From Bimastos eiseni (taxonomy: Eukaryota; Annelida; Clitellata; Crassiclitellata; Lumbricidae), in the NCBI GenBank assembly GCA_959347315.1, contig OY365819.1, positions 25,821,995-25,885,994 of the forward strand: a stretch of DNA of 64,000 bases, written 5' to 3'. The position numbers were made by a program, and so were the translations under genes. Positions 12,876 to 25,859 of the stretch are shown piece by piece. The notes below the pieces were generated by a model. That model searched no databases. It was not told the origin of the DNA and saw nothing but the letters and a program-made list of their open reading frames with translations. Numbering within the stretch: the stretch's first letter is position 1; each line of letters begins with the position of its first letter.

Positions 12876-13257
<382 letters not shown>

Positions 13258-13363
13258 CCCCCAACTGAGCTCGTGGCCCCGCTGGATCCCCAGATTTTTA
13301 CCAAAATTTTTCTATGAAATCTGGTGTCACTTATATTTGATATTTCTTGCTCAGATATGATGC

Positions 13364-13558
13364 ATGATGAAATTCAGAATTATTTTTTTCGACCATTTTC
13401 AAAGGCACAACATACTTACTTACCTGCCATGTTTAGTTGGTATAGGGTTTGATGGTGCAAGTGTAATGAGCGGTGTTCATAAGGGCATCCGGCAGTTGGA
13501 GGAAACTGGACATTTATGTCCATTACCACGCACAATAATTGAATGTAATTTTAGTTAA
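13364..13558 (+). pseudogene. Relic of a hAT-type transposase-like protein
   Basis: The frame contains Gly-Ile-Gly-Phe-Asp-Gly-Ala-Ser-Val-Met-Ser-Gly followed by a Gly-Ile pair. This resembles the conserved motif around a catalytic Asp in hAT-derived zinc-finger/dimerisation proteins. The flanks do not extend the homology, so only a fragment survives. The 50 bases before it resemble 28560-28610, a sign of a dispersed repeat. Confidence 0.35.
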
Positions 13559-13559
13559 T

Positions 13560-15221
13560 GCATGTAAATCTGTTTCAGAAGTTGGAGATTTTTGCAATAC
13601 TTGAAAGGTATTGACTTCAAGTGCTTTTATGCATAAGAAATGAGTTGAAGCACAAAGTGAGTTACATCTGTTCACTCGCTTACTGCTATGATCAGCGTAC
13701 AGGCATTAATGCTAAAAAGCATAAGTCGTTCCTGAATTATGAAGGGTTTGTGTCTTTTGCATTTTTTAACAGAGCAATGTTGAAGACCTCAGCCATGAAA
13801 TTCACAAAGTTAGGCACCTGTTAAAGCGTACAAGATCATACTATTATAAGCAACTAGTATGACCACAATGACCAATGTTTCATCTATAGCTGTGCGCATG
13901 TGTGCTCCCAGACGGGGCGTGGAGTCAAGGCACGCAAGAATTTGCTTGAGCACTAAATTTATTTCAAAAATCACGAGTCACGATTCGTTTTGAAAAAACT
14001 ACTTAAATCGAGACTCCTATAGCCGGCGTCGCGTGACAGAGTCTTCCTCTAAAAGTCTCCCCCCCCCCGGAGAGTCGATTTGGAAACATATTCTCCCCTC
14101 GGCGGATTTATTTCAGAACAGACTCGTTCCCCGAATACTAAACGTATATTCTGAAACAGAGTCTCCGGTGGGGCGAGAATATTTCATCCCCTTTGAAAGA
14201 TACTCTCCCCGGTTACAGTCTGTTTCGACGCTAGATTATAGGCTAAAATGGTCAACTGATAATTTTAAATAACCCAGTATATACACAAGGTCTCAGTATT
14301 CCAAACCAAAAATTATTTTAGTTACAGCTACGTTCATTGACTATTGAACAGAATAGTTTGGTTCTTACTATGTTTTATTTTGCTTGATTTTGCATTTCAT
14401 AATTAAAGTTTCATGCTTTATACTATTATGTTATTATGTTTCCTTGTCTTTAGTTACTTATAATGGAAACGAGCTGAACTAGATGACCTCTGTTCATTTT
14501 TAACCATCTAGTAACTGTAAAATTATACAGGCGGACGGAGGCGGCCTAGCCAGCGGGACTTTGATCTCTTCTGGGCTCCCTTTTAATTCCAATGCAATAC
14601 TTGTCATATTAATTTGGTTTGGGCCAATAAATTGATGGCTATGGTTTTCCGAGCCCCCGCCTTCCTACTCGCAAATTTCAGATATTTATTACAGATGACA
14701 CGACCATTACATGCAACTTATACAGAACGGCAGCTGAATATTGAGGGGTGATTGCAGTACGGGGGAGATTCTATTTCGATGAGAGAGACTCTGTACCTTT
14801 ACAATCTTTACAACAATATCCTAATAAAAATTATCATGATTAAACTGCCATGACGGCAACACCTTTGAGAGGCTGCGTTCACGAATCGCCCACACTAAAT
14901 GACTACACTTCGTTCTTTAGGTCACAAATTATCGTCTGCCTGTTGCTTTTGTTTTTATGGTGTTTTTTTAGCTTTTTAATGACCATTAAACTTACTTCTG
15001 CTGAGACGACATTATGTTGTTTGTCCATATTTTGCAATATTCATGTTGCTCCGTTACCTCATCGGATGTGGTTAGGACTCTTACTGGACTTACACATGCA
15101 GTGACTGCGCTTTCAATTGTTTCTGCGCTTGACATTAACCAAAGTATTAAATTTATCTATAGTTCCTGATGCCACCTCATCATATCTCGTGAATATGATT
15201 AAAGTAAGCACGCACAGCTGT

Positions 15222-15253
<32 letters not shown>

Positions 15254-16120
15254 TCACAGAGCCTTCCTCAGGCAATTTGGCGCCCTATAGGCAACTATCT
15301 ATAAAGGGCGCACCATGCACCTCTGATGCATGAATAATTAAAGGTTATAAATAATTTTTTTATTGGGGTCAATGACCCCTTTAGGTTCCTCTGTGAGACC
15401 ACCTAAGCTATTATGAAAACTTGCTGTTTCTCATTTTCTTGTGTTTTTGGTTACCAAATAAATTGAATTTAATTGAAAAAGTATGTTAATGTATTTGCCT
15501 ATACATGTTAATATATATATTATGTAATGTATATACATATGTTATAAAAATATGTTCATAATATGTTAATGCATATATATTTCTAAACATATTTGTTAAT
15601 GATAATATAATGTTAATGCACATGCATTTGTTAATATATATATATATATATATCTGTTGGGAGAAAATTCCTTGATTATTATATATATATATAAAATATT
15701 TGGTAACGTAAATATGTATTAACTTATATGTATCATCTATGTTGTTTTTTTATTCCCCTATAATAAAGCCACCGATGCAACAGCTTAGCCATGTGCAATG
15801 TTTTAACTGAAATTGATTTATTCCTTGACTGGTTGTCCTTGTGTTTGACGATTCGTGTCTCTATCCGTAATGGCCGTCTGAACATACATGTATCTACGAC
15901 TGTCTGTGACTGCCAATGTCCGTCTATGTGCGTCTAGTTGAATGTGTGTTTGGACCACTTGGTGTTGCATCCACAAGAATTAAACGAGATGATCTCACAG
16001 TTGAATTTTAACAATTCTCGAATATGTCCAGGACAGACATACAGAATGAAGCGAATAGACAGACATTCACACATATTCACAAATAGATAGAGGTAGAGAG
16101 ACAGAAATTTAGTCAATCAG
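13560..16120. other. Gene-poor stretch with small inverted repeats
   Basis: No supported gene. A short inverted pair lies at 14078-14125 and 14150-14196 (arms share GAGAATAT and CCCC-rich segments). A TA repeat at 15222-15252 leads into a segment bounded by TCACAGAG and CTCTGTGA (15254-15398), with an internal GGGGTCAATGACCCC palindrome, which looks MITE-like. 15500-15700 is TA-rich. Confidence 0.35.
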
Positions 16121-16679
16121 ATCGATAGGCAGTCATACAGACAGACACAAGCATGGGCCGACCGACAGAGAGACAGACAGACAGAGACAGAGAGAAAGAG
16201 AGAGAGAAAGAGAGAGACACAGACAGAGAGGGTGAGAAAGGGATAGAAGAGCGCAGGTTCAGTTACTCTGATCCTCCGTAATCGCTCGGCAACACGCCAT
16301 ACAGAAATAATAATACACCGCTGGCCAAAAATAGGATGGACCACACTCAATAGACTTCCTAGAAATGGCGGCATTCGCTGGAAGATCCATCCGAAGTGCA
16401 GTGGAATTGGTTGGGATAATTGACCAATTATCTGGCCTGTAGCCAACATTTTGGTCGCTCATTCAATGAGGACGTAGTTCAGATGACTCAAGAGGAAGAA
16501 AATGAGTACACATGAACGCAAGAGACAGACAGATAGAGAGACGAGCAGACGGACTTACTAACACAATCAGCTAGAAAATTTTGATACCGTGAATTTGCAC
16601 TATATAGTCGGCCCAGTTGTATTAAATAAACAGACTGATTTTATTCGCAAGTCTTCGACATTTTCTACCTTGGCTTAAC

Positions 16680-16730
<51 letters not shown>

Positions 16731-16746
16731 TAATAATAATAATAAT
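16680..16746. repeat. AAT trinucleotide repeat
   Basis: About 20 AAT units with one AAC interruption. Confidence 0.95.
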
Positions 16747-16817
16747 GACAAATATAGTAACATAAATAATAATAGTTCTAAGAAGAATAATAACGATGCC
16801 AATAACAAGTAAGGAAC

Positions 16818-17058
16818 AACATTCATTCATTCATTCATAATGAGAATTTCTGTATAGCGCCTCTTCAAGGTGACTACTCAGAAGCGTTCCCAACCCCAGC
16901 AAGACCAAATAAAACAGCCTTAAAATGAGAGAGGAATGTCTGAGAGGGGTTCTAGGAAAAGGGCGGATAGGCAAAGAGAGGCTATTCCGGATCGAGGGGC
17001 CCACCACCGAGAAGGCAGAGCCGTTTCTTTCGCTTGGTGGCGTACTTCTCTCATTCAT
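16818..17058 (-). pseudogene. LINE 3' end
   Basis: On the - strand the frame carries the Phe-Ser-Val-Val-Gly-Pro-Ser motif that ends several LINE ORF2 relics in this window. It is followed by the 3'-end signature GGCGCTATA and then ATGAATGAATGAATG. Only the last 75 codons remain. Confidence 0.65.
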
Positions 17059-17202
17059 TCGCTGGAACGATGTCTATCCATAAGAAATAGAGAGACGTTG
17101 TTGCTCTGAAGCAAAGGTGCATTATTCCTTGTTCCAGGTGTAATTAGAAACCAACAACTGAGAGGGCGTGGCGATCCTCCATTCCAATTGCTTCCCTTTC
17201 CG

Positions 17203-17460
17203 TCATTTTCATTCATTCATTCATTCATTCATTCATTCATTCAATTTCATTCTCTTTCATCCATTTTCACATTTATATAGCGCCCATCCAGAAGTCAAAT
17301 CAGAGGGGCTCTCAGCCTAACCATGTCGATCAGTCTTACGCAACTTATGAAGCAAAGGCGCATTATTCCTTGTTCCAGATGGAATTATGGACCAACAACT
17401 GAGAGGGCGTGGCGATCCTTGGTGGGTGATTGCTTGCCTCAGGACAATGCTGCATTCATC
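17203..17460 (-). pseudogene. LINE 3' end, second copy
   Basis: A GGGCGCTATATAAA tail and an ATTC tetranucleotide run (17204-17245) close a short frame containing Ile-Pro-Ser-Gly-Thr-Arg-Asn. About 80 bases of this copy (17345-17425) are nearly repeated at 17107-17178, so a third 3' end is overlapped. Confidence 0.55.
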
Positions 17461-18599
17461 ATTAAAATTCATTCGTCGCTGATTTACGTCACGGAAATTT
17501 CCATTGCAATCTGTCAATTGTATCTCAACACGCAAACTATCCTCTGGCCTCTCTTCCATTTTAACTTCTGCTTAGAAATGCGATGGAAATATTTCTGGGC
17601 AGAGGAACAGATTTCGATTCATATGTCCAACGTAAGGCTGACTATTCTTTCTTTTGCTCGGTGGCGGCGTTTTTTTATGTTAGATGGATGATGCAATGGG
17701 CGCCTTGAATGGCATTCGAATCATGTAATACCTTGTCATCAATCGTTCATTCTGTGCTTGTAATCATAACGCGTCATTGTCAGTTTGAAATTGAAAGAAA
17801 ATTATTTTTATTTACCCAGGTGAACCTATTATAATTATAATAACTATAGGCTATATCAGCAAAGGCGGGTATTGTAATTTATAGTTTTTACGCTGCGTCG
17901 ACACTTGCAGGTCGCTACACAGACTATTGCACCGAGTTGCGTCTTGCAGGCACTATTATTATTATGTCGCTAGACACGTAGACTATGCCATAGGTAATAG
18001 CCTAAGCCTATCACTTGTGTAAAGACTGAACACCTCTAAAAGGGTGTCTCGCTGCTACTGTGTTGGAACATAATACAGGCCTATGCCTACTATTTGGAAT
18101 ATCTTTTATCATTTTTAAGTCCGTCACTGCTTGCAGTCAAGCGGTGTCTGTCTTATCACGCAGTGTTGTTAACTGAAAACTGATAATACACCTGTATGAC
18201 GGCGGCCAATGCCATTACTCCAACGGTGTCAGTATTAAGCCTGGATTTATAAACGCGACGCTAATGATAATTTTTGTAACAGAATCATTAAAAGAAAACT
18301 ACTATTAATCATTTATTGCAGTTAAAAGTTGTATTATTCCAAAAATAACTTATGATGACGTCCACTGCTTCTGTTGTCATAAGACGTCGTCAAACTCCAC
18401 ATCCGTAGCAATGTCAAAGTGAAGGTGCCAGTCCAAAGCTCGGCTAGGGAAGGAGGGCGACGTTGTCAGCTGTTGCAGGAAAGCCAACCACTGGCGACGC
18501 TGTCAGCTTACTGTGCAATGTTTGCTAACTGATGTAAGACATTCGTTAGAATTGTAAGAACGCTGAGGGTTCTACTTAAAACTAGCTCTACTATTATAT

Positions 18600-19060
18600 T
18601 AGATGCTTAATGAATTAGATTATGTTAGGGGAAACTAGCTACACATGAACAGACAGTTAGAATACAACTTATCTTTATTAAATACAGAGAAGATGAGGTA
18701 ATACTAATAATAATATATATATAATGATGGTGACTAATACATAACTGTTACATATACTTACTAATGCGAGTATGGGTGAGATGATAATGTCCAAACCCTA
18801 AGATGATACGAGCTGACGAGCCTGACAAGATAGCTAGAGTTCTTCGGAAGTCAGACTGCGAAGTTCTTAACAGTGCTGTAGCTTATAAGAGACTTTCCTC
18901 AGCCAAAGAGGAAATTGGCCTATCCTAGGACAGACTACTTTGATTGGCCAACTACTGACCACTCAAGGTATCCCTAGAATGTGGGTTGACTGCAACTACT
19001 AGAGCCTACACGAGTGACTGACAGAACCTATACTGTCTGAATTAGTGAATGTTCAGCTAA
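18600..19060 (-). repeat. LTR-like segment
   Basis: Read on the - strand there are two CCAAT-like words, a TATA-like box (CTTATAAG, 18882-18889) and about 200 bases later an AATAAAG signal (18673-18679). This layout matches the U3-R boundary of a retrotransposon LTR. No TG...CA ends, target duplication or internal genes are identified, so it is only a candidate solo LTR. Confidence 0.3.
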
Positions 19061-19599
19061 ACCTAATGTATAATAATGATCTATATATATATATATAATT
19101 TGTTTGAGGCTATCTATTGCAATGTAATGTACAGAATAATCACGGTTACAGAATTAATGATGCTTAGCATTATTATACAGGCTAGCGCAGAGACCGCCTA
19201 TGATTAGATACAGTGATTCAATTCAATTCAAATAAATTCAATTCAATTTATTGTTTCCAATAATAAAAACACAATTTCTCCATTATGCAAGTAGGCCTAC
19301 AAGTGAAAATCAGTCTCAATAGCAATATACAGGAGGTCAGAAAATTAGATAAAAAAAGAAACATTATTAGAAACAATAGGAACCCAGATGGGACGGAATC
19401 CCGCTTTATGGGTAGGCCAACAGTTAGTTAAGTCGACAGACGCAAAACAACGATGAGGCCCTATTAATATATATATATATATATGTATTATTACATTATA
19501 TATATATATAAATTATGCTCAATTACATTACATAGCATGAAAGAAATGATGTGTCATTATTACACACGCAGTTTTTCGATTTTCCACTCCATCAGTTGA

Positions 19600-20098
19600 T
19601 CAATAAATGAATCAGTAGATAGACAGAGAAGGAGACAGAGACAGAGAAATATCCATAGACAGAGATAAAGAAATAGCCAGAGACATTGAGAGAGACAGTG
19701 ACAGACAGGGTGACAGAGAGGGAGAGATAGCAGGAAACATTTAGATAGGTACAGAGAGACATTAGTTGTTTAAAATAAGACGCCTAGCAACGGAAGCAAC
19801 CAGGAAGGAAAATGATGCTTCTAAGAATACGAGTTTACCGAAGCACCCTATCCATAAGCTAACAGAATAACAAAGGGGTAAAAAACGAAGAGACTGAAAG
19901 ACAGAGACACAAAACCACACGGAGACAGAGTGTTAAGACAACACGAAAGAAAGAGATATAAAGAATATGAGACAAAAGCGAGTGAGTAGGAGAGAAAGAG
20001 AGAAAGAGAGAGAGACAAAGACAGAGAGAGAGACAGAGAGAGAGAAAGAGAGAGAGAGAAAGAGAGAGAGAGAGAAAGAGAGAGAGAGAAAGAGAGAC

Positions 20099-20130
<32 letters not shown>

Positions 20131-20190
20131 TCAGGAAGAGGTAGGGAAAGAGAGATAGGGAAGAAAAAGATTGAGAGAGTGAGAGAGTTA
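19600..20190. repeat. GA/CAGA-rich simple repeats
   Basis: AGACAGAGACAG words at 19610-19760, a short non-repetitive gap, then nearly pure AGAGAG at 19970-20185. Confidence 0.9.
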
Positions 20191-20900
20191 TATATAGATA
20201 TTTATTTTTATTTATATAATGTATAGTTAAATATATATTGTCAGACAGTACTTGTTAATTGAAGTGAAGAAACAAAGAAGTTCCAGGAATATAAGTATAT
20301 TTACACCCCCAACAACAAAACACATTAGCTGAAGACCAAGAATTAGGTCGAATTCACCAAAGTCCTGAAGACTAGTCTAAACTTAGCTAATTAAGAAACC
20401 GCAACTAGGTTGGTCTTAAATGAGATGGAACCGCAAACCTATGTAGAATAGCCTACGTGAAGCCTTATTCTAGATTTCATCTACTCTACCGAATGCTTGG
20501 CATTCGTCCTTACCGGACAATAGGGTATAAATGCCGTTGGCCGCCCACGTACTACACATCATGAAGACAGCATACCCGTTCAAACAGTATTAAAACCCTT
20601 TAAAATTTATAGAACGTAATTAGCTTGATAATCAGGCTTTTTATGGCGCTAAATTCACTTGTATTAATTACGGTAACTTATTGGGTAGTCTACTATTGAT
20701 ATGATGTATCTACAAGTAGGCCTACTAATACAGCATGATAGTACATGGTAGAGCCGTAAATCCTATCTAAAAACACCTTTTTTGCACTAGGATCAAGGAT
20801 TATAATATCACACAGAAGCCATTGGTTTAATATTGCAAATTCAGGTATTTATCGATAGGCTCGTAGTATAACTCTAAGCCTACCTATTTAATAGTGTATG
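20191..20900. other. No feature recognised
   Basis: Mixed-composition DNA with no supported frame or repeat, apart from one TAGGCCTA palindrome near 20717. Confidence 0.4.
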
Positions 20901-21410
20901 GTATAGAGCAAGGGTCCCGAAGGTGCGGCCCGCGGGCCGCATGCGCTCTCAGGCAGACCTAATGCTGCCCACGGTCGAATTTTCTAATTTTTATAAATAG
21001 ACTTGACAAACGCATTGTTATTTTAATATTCATTTTAGCAGCATTTAACATTTTAGCAGTTTAGCTTTTCGATAGTTAGACCGAGGTGCAATACTAAAAC
21101 GTTTTTTTAAATAACAGAAGCAAAATTGCACAAATTAAAATAAAAAAGAATTGAAGGAAAATGTACGAAGCTCCTCAACTCTACTACAAAATATGTTGGA
21201 AGGCTGTGCGATTTAGCGTTTTTTAGTGGAAATTACTTCACATTTTAATTAACTTTATTTGAAACTGCAAGAGTGTGGAAAGGCCTACTACCTTAGTGGA
21301 CAGTGTGAAATCGTTTGTGAGAAAGCTGGCCTTACAGGCCACCGCAAAATACAACCGAAGGACGGAAATTTAACCCTTTTTCCGGCTTGCACAGAGATAC
21401 ATGTAGGCCC

Positions 21411-21655
21411 TACGTTTGTGTGGCAAAGTGGCCAATCGGTTAGAGCAGTCAGCCCGTAACATTCAGCGTGTGCTGAGCGAGCGAGCGAGTTTGACCCTCG
21501 ACCGGGGAATCACTGTGTAGGGACCTTGAGAAAGTCCCTCGCGCACAATAATAGCTCTGCAGTACAGCTGCAATTGCGCCGTCAAGGCGTGTCTGTGCAT
21601 TTCTGAGCAAAAAGTGTTGGAAGAAGGGCGGTATCAGATTTCGGTAATACAAAAT
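21411..21655 (+). repeat. tRNA-derived SINE-like insertion
   Basis: GTGGCCAATCGGTTAGAGC (21429-21447) fits a Pol III box A of the Leu/Ser tRNA type. GAGTTTGACCCTC about 45 bases later fits a diverged box B. A GTGTAGGGACCTTGAGAAAG body and a CTCTGCAGTACAGCTGC-containing tail follow. It lies inside the hAT element, so it inserted later. Exact ends are uncertain. Confidence 0.55.
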
Positions 21656-21659
21656 AATA

Positions 21660-21881
21660 GTGTCGAACAAAAGCGGACATGCTCTTGAACTTTTGCGTTC
21701 TGGCAAATATTTCGAGATCATTGGCAGCCTGTTATCTGAATTTGCCCCACGTTTCTTTGACTTCAGATTGCACGAGCAGTCATTTGCATTTTCCCAGAAT
21801 CCATTTGCTTGTGAGCCAGAGATTATGTCAATTGATTTGCAATTACAACTGATAGACTTGCAGGAAAGTTCAGAGGAGTGA
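21660..21881 (+). pseudogene. hAT transposase C-terminal fragment
   Basis: The frame includes Phe-x-Asp-Phe-Arg-x-His-Glu, then Asn-Pro-Phe and Leu-Gln-Leu-x-Leu-Ile-Asp-Leu-Gln. This order is characteristic of the C-terminal half of hAT transposases related to the domesticated GTF2IRD2/ZBED group. It opens on a non-ATG codon just after the SINE-like unit. Catalytic domain and zinc finger are absent. Confidence 0.7.
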
Positions 21882-22455
21882 ACTTCATTTTATGCACTAA
21901 ATTTTATGGAGTTTTATCAAAGCCTATTGGTTTCGGCTTATAAATCCGACTATTTGACAACATGCTAAGCGTGTCATGTCACTTTTGGGGCATTGCAGCA
22001 ACAAGCTTTGAACCTCGATTTGGTAATAGGCCTGAGAAATCTCGACTTCCCAAATCGCATGACGTTCATCCCAAGAAGTGCATTTCATTTTGTCACAAAT
22101 TCTAAGTTAAATTCTAAAAAAAGCACTCACTATTATCTTTATTACAATTATATTGACAAATAAAATTTTAGTTTTGAATAAATTAATAAATAAATGAAAT
22201 AAATATTTAATGGCTTGCAAAATTCTTAAAAATTGTTAGTTTATACCTCAAGCACTTTATTAGACTACTATTTCTTTACTTCTATTATATGCATATACAT
22301 AACTTTATACTTATAGTCCTCATATTTAAAAGCAAAGCCAGAAAAGGTTTCGCGACATGGCACTCGCTTGCGGGCCACTCCTGTGGCCCGCAAGCTCTCG
22401 CTATGTAACTAAAGTGGCCCTCGGTATCCAAAACTTGGGGACTCCTGGTATAGAG

Positions 22456-23180
22456 TGTAGCCTACTGTATACTACAGCTACAATTGGGTATTTAAGCAAA
22501 CATATAAACTATTTACCCATTGCATAGAAAATGAAATCAAACATCTTGATAATACCTACCGAAATAATTATTTCGAGTGAATTAATTTTAAATTAAGCCA
22601 GAATCAAAACAAATCACACAGATCTGAATTTAAAAGCGTTTAAAGCTATGCACAGGAAATTTTTAAAATTGTAAATAAGAAATTGTTAAAAGTGGATTTA
22701 TAAATAATAAGTAAGAACAACAAATCAATTCGCCAGGTGGCAGCTGATGGTGCTACTTTTGGTTCACAACGTATTGTGAACTTCGATTAAACAATGAAGG
22801 TCCGTAGCACATGGAATTTCTAATTGGCAGGCAAACAGGCAAAATAGCATAAGCTGAAAAAGTTTGTTATACAACGAAACCTTCAACCTACCCCCACCAC
22901 CATACACAATATAACGCTAACAAAACAGTTGCCAACCCACCTACCCCTTGAGCGTTATATAATGTGTGAACGGCCCCTTATCGTAATAAGTTTATATCGT
23001 TGAGAAATAAGCTAGAAAAAGAATAATATAAAACATAATTTCTTAAATACAAAGATGATCTAAAACATACTTGGCAGACTATAAAAGAGATATTAAAAAC
23101 AAACTGAAAAACTTGATTCAAATGTTGAATGTCTAACCATAATAACAAATAGGTCACGGATGGAGCTATAATCGCAGAGC
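22456..23180. other. No feature recognised
   Basis: AT-rich, with no supported gene, array or RNA gene. A pair of inverted words (ATAACGCT at 22912 and AGCGTTAT at 22952) may mark a small hairpin. Confidence 0.35.
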
Positions 23181-23229
23181 GGTTTAATTCTTACTTCAGC
23201 AATAATCACTCATGAGCTAGTAAATAAAA

Positions 23230-23632
23230 TTTCTCTAAGTGATAAGCCAGTAGCGACCGTTATGAAAGCTCCGATTTCAAACTCCTTTGCAAATTATCCT
23301 ACTTCTTCTGAAGAAGTGCTTTCTGTGGCTCGTTCCCTTAAAACTAGTCATACTAATTTGATTCCTGCCATATTGCTGCTTCTTTGTCTGATGTCATTTT
23401 TTGCTCCCTTACAATTGGATTAGTTCCTGTCAAACTAAAATTTGCAAAAGTTGTTTCTGTTCTTAAGCAAGCGCAAAGGGATGAACCTAAAAACTATAGG
23501 CCAATATCTTATTATCTTTTTCTCTAAAATTCTTGAAAAAATCATCTGTGTTAGACTCTCTGACTTTGTAATTAAACACAATATTCTTTATCAAACCAAC
23601 GTGGATTTCAAGCAGGGCATTCTACTATGATC
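23230..23632 (+). pseudogene. LINE reverse transcriptase fragment, N-terminal part
   Basis: Frames shifted against each other give the segment before and around the RT fingers: Lys-Thr-Ser-His-Thr-Asn-Leu-Ile-Pro, then Leu-Glu-Lys-Ile-Ile-x-x-Arg-Leu-x-x-Phe, then a Gly-Phe-Gln-x-Gly-like segment. It matches the same LINE family as 1051-2219 (N-terminal half). It is cut off at 23632, where an oppositely oriented LINE begins. Confidence 0.7.
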
Positions 23633-24465
23633 AATCAATCAATGCAATTTATATAGCGCCTCTTCAAAATAACTATTCAGAGGCGCTCCCGATCCAGGCC
23701 CGGTCAAACAGGAAAGTCTTGAGAAGTTTATAGAAAGAGCAAGACAGGTCGCGCGGGAGAGAGCGCATGGGATGTTGTGCCACACACGGGGACCCACAAT
23801 TGTCAAAGCTCTATTTTGCCGGGTTGCGGTATGAGCATGTGGACCCACAAAGTCGCCTCTACAGGCCGAGCGAAGAGATCGGCGACCAGAAGAAGCCGAA
23901 GTTAAGGAGAACAGATCCCTAAGATAGACAGGCGCATTGCCCACAACACAGTGCCAGAATAGAGGGGTTCCTATATTGAATGCGTTGCCTAACTCGAAGC
24001 CAGTGAAGGACGTCCCGCATGTACGTAGAGATGTGGCCAAATTAGGAACACAACCAATCAAACGGCAGCCATTTCAACCCCCTCCATGGGTTGCAATCGG
24101 ACCTGCAGGAGCCCACAGAAGAGAGGTGAACAGTAATCTAATCGATAGAGGCATGAACCAATGTGGCAGTAGAAGATGACGAAAGAGAGCGGGAAACAAC
24201 CTCCAACTAATGCAAGAAATAATAGCAGGAACGAGTCAATGCCGAAATATGCATCACAAATGATAGTTCTTGATCCAAAACACCTCAGATCCCTGACACA
24301 GGTGGAGAATACAAAGTTAGGGAATTCAGAAGACAGAGACCCCTAAGTCCATCTGATTCAGCTGCAAGCCAAATATATTGAGTTTTCTGCGGATTACATG
24401 TAAGTCGCATTCGATTTGATGACATCCAGGTGGTATGAGATAGTTTGAAAGCTGTGGTTGTTTTA
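23627..24465 (-). pseudogene. LINE (L2/CR1-like) 3' half
   Basis: On the - strand, from right to left, are the segment Asn-Arg-x-Arg-Leu-x-x-Asn-x-x-Lys-Thr-Gln (about 24380), thumb-like sequence, and a 140-codon frame ending 23639. That frame contains Gly-Arg-Arg-Ser-Leu-Arg-Ser-Ala and Gln-Asn-Arg-Ala-Leu-x-x-Val-Gly-Pro. It ends in the common 3' signature GGCGCTATATAAATTGCATTGATTGATTGAT. Truncated at the 5' side and frameshifted. Confidence 0.75.
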
Positions 24466-25339
24466 TCAATTCAATTCATTACTTATGAAAAAATTTAATT
24501 TAAATTATGATTTTTACCCTTGATTTAAATTATGATTTAAATCATGATATAAATTGTTCGATTTAAAACATAACCACCCTGCTCAACACATCATGACACC
24601 AACTATTATGACTGAGATTGGTAGTCTAATTCTTCAGTATAATACACGCAGCGTTCACTGTAAGTTCGAAACTGCTCTACTATCCATCCGAAAGCAGATT
24701 CTCACATCTCAATTTCAATATCAATCGTCTGCCGCTCCACTTCTTACAACACCATTCTCGCGATCATCTGTCAAGCTATCGATTCCTCTCTACTCGCAAC
24801 TTAACTTTCAAAATCTGTTGAGCTGTTGTCATTGCATTGCAGAAATATTATGTATATATTATTTTGTTTGGACAAAATATCCAGTACATATGTTGCATGC
24901 TTTGAACCAGAAGAATAATATACATAGGGTCTAATTCTAAATTCCAGTTGGTCAAAACTGCGGTAAACCAGTTGCATACTTGATAGGTTGATTTACCTAT
25001 TTGTAGTCCTCATCTCATAGGACTTACTGAATAAAATAATTATGACGATTAGTGTATACCAGTACTATATGCATCTATTTCCATTTCAGTTGTACCGTCT
25101 TCCATTTGAGGTACTGGATATAATCCTACAAAAGTCATATCTACATTGGATATTGAATTCACCAACAAAACAGAGAAACGAAGATGTTATCAGATCTCTC
25201 ACATCAGTCAACATTTGCTTCAATCGAAGAATTTGCAGCCGCCGGTTCAAAAAGGAAATCTGGCGTTACCTGAGAGGCAAGATGTCTTCCAAGCATTTCT
25301 TATATTATGTCAATATTATAACAGCCTCTCTAGAGACTG

Positions 25340-25858
25340 GGCTGGTGAAAAGAATGCCCTCAAAGTAGAAGCGGGAATGAGGAAAATAATTCAGCCGCAT
25401 GAGATGCGATAATGACAATAATATTCTTGTATAACTGAGAGCTGGATTGATAAAAGAATACTGTCTAAGTGGGAGCTGGAATAGTGAAAAGTAGAAGGCG
25501 GATCTACGGAAAGAATGCAGACCAACTACCCGGGGACTGATAATAGGAATGGCGTATAAGTGAATGCGGGAATTATGAAAACAGTGTATTTTAATTAAAG
25601 TGGGAATGATAAAATAATTCGGTTAATTTGAAGCGGGAGTTCGGTTTCTGTCTATTGAGCTCTTTTATTTATCCGACTTTAGTTTGAGCAAAATTAAATA
25701 GATGACAGACAGATTAGAATGGTTCTTCTTTAAATAGAAGTTGGATCGATGATAGCAATATTGCTTAATTAGAAGCCGGATTGACGAAAACATGAATTCT
25801 TTAAATAGAAGCTGGATCAATGACGTAAATATTGCTTAAATAGAAGCTGGTCAGATTA
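25340..25858 (+). repeat. Minisatellite, forward half of an inverted array
   Basis: Tandem units of about 35-36 bp centred on TTAAATAGAAGCTGGATCGATGA. The last three are cleanest, starting near 25730, 25765 and 25801, with a partial unit at 25836. Earlier units are more diverged. At 25858 the array reverses orientation. Confidence 0.8.
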
Positions 25859-25859
25859 A

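Larger units (their letters stand above)
20909..22447. mobile_element. hAT DNA transposon, internally deleted
   Basis: Both sides carry the identical 8-bp target duplication GTATAGAG (20901-20908 and 22448-22455), the length typical of hAT insertion. The ends are an imperfect inverted repeat: CAAGGGTCCC on the left against CAGGAGTCCC read inward from the right, followed on both sides by GC-rich GGCCCGCGGGCC-like sequence. At 1.54 kb it is too short for a full transposase. A C-terminal fragment of one remains inside (21660-21881) and a SINE-like unit is inserted. Confidence 0.85.

Noticed and set aside
16117..16462. A - strand frame of 110 codons and an overlapping one of 67 codons
   Set aside because: The longer one ends in a GA-repeat translation. 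The other shows no domain, and only a short word is shared with 7060-7090.
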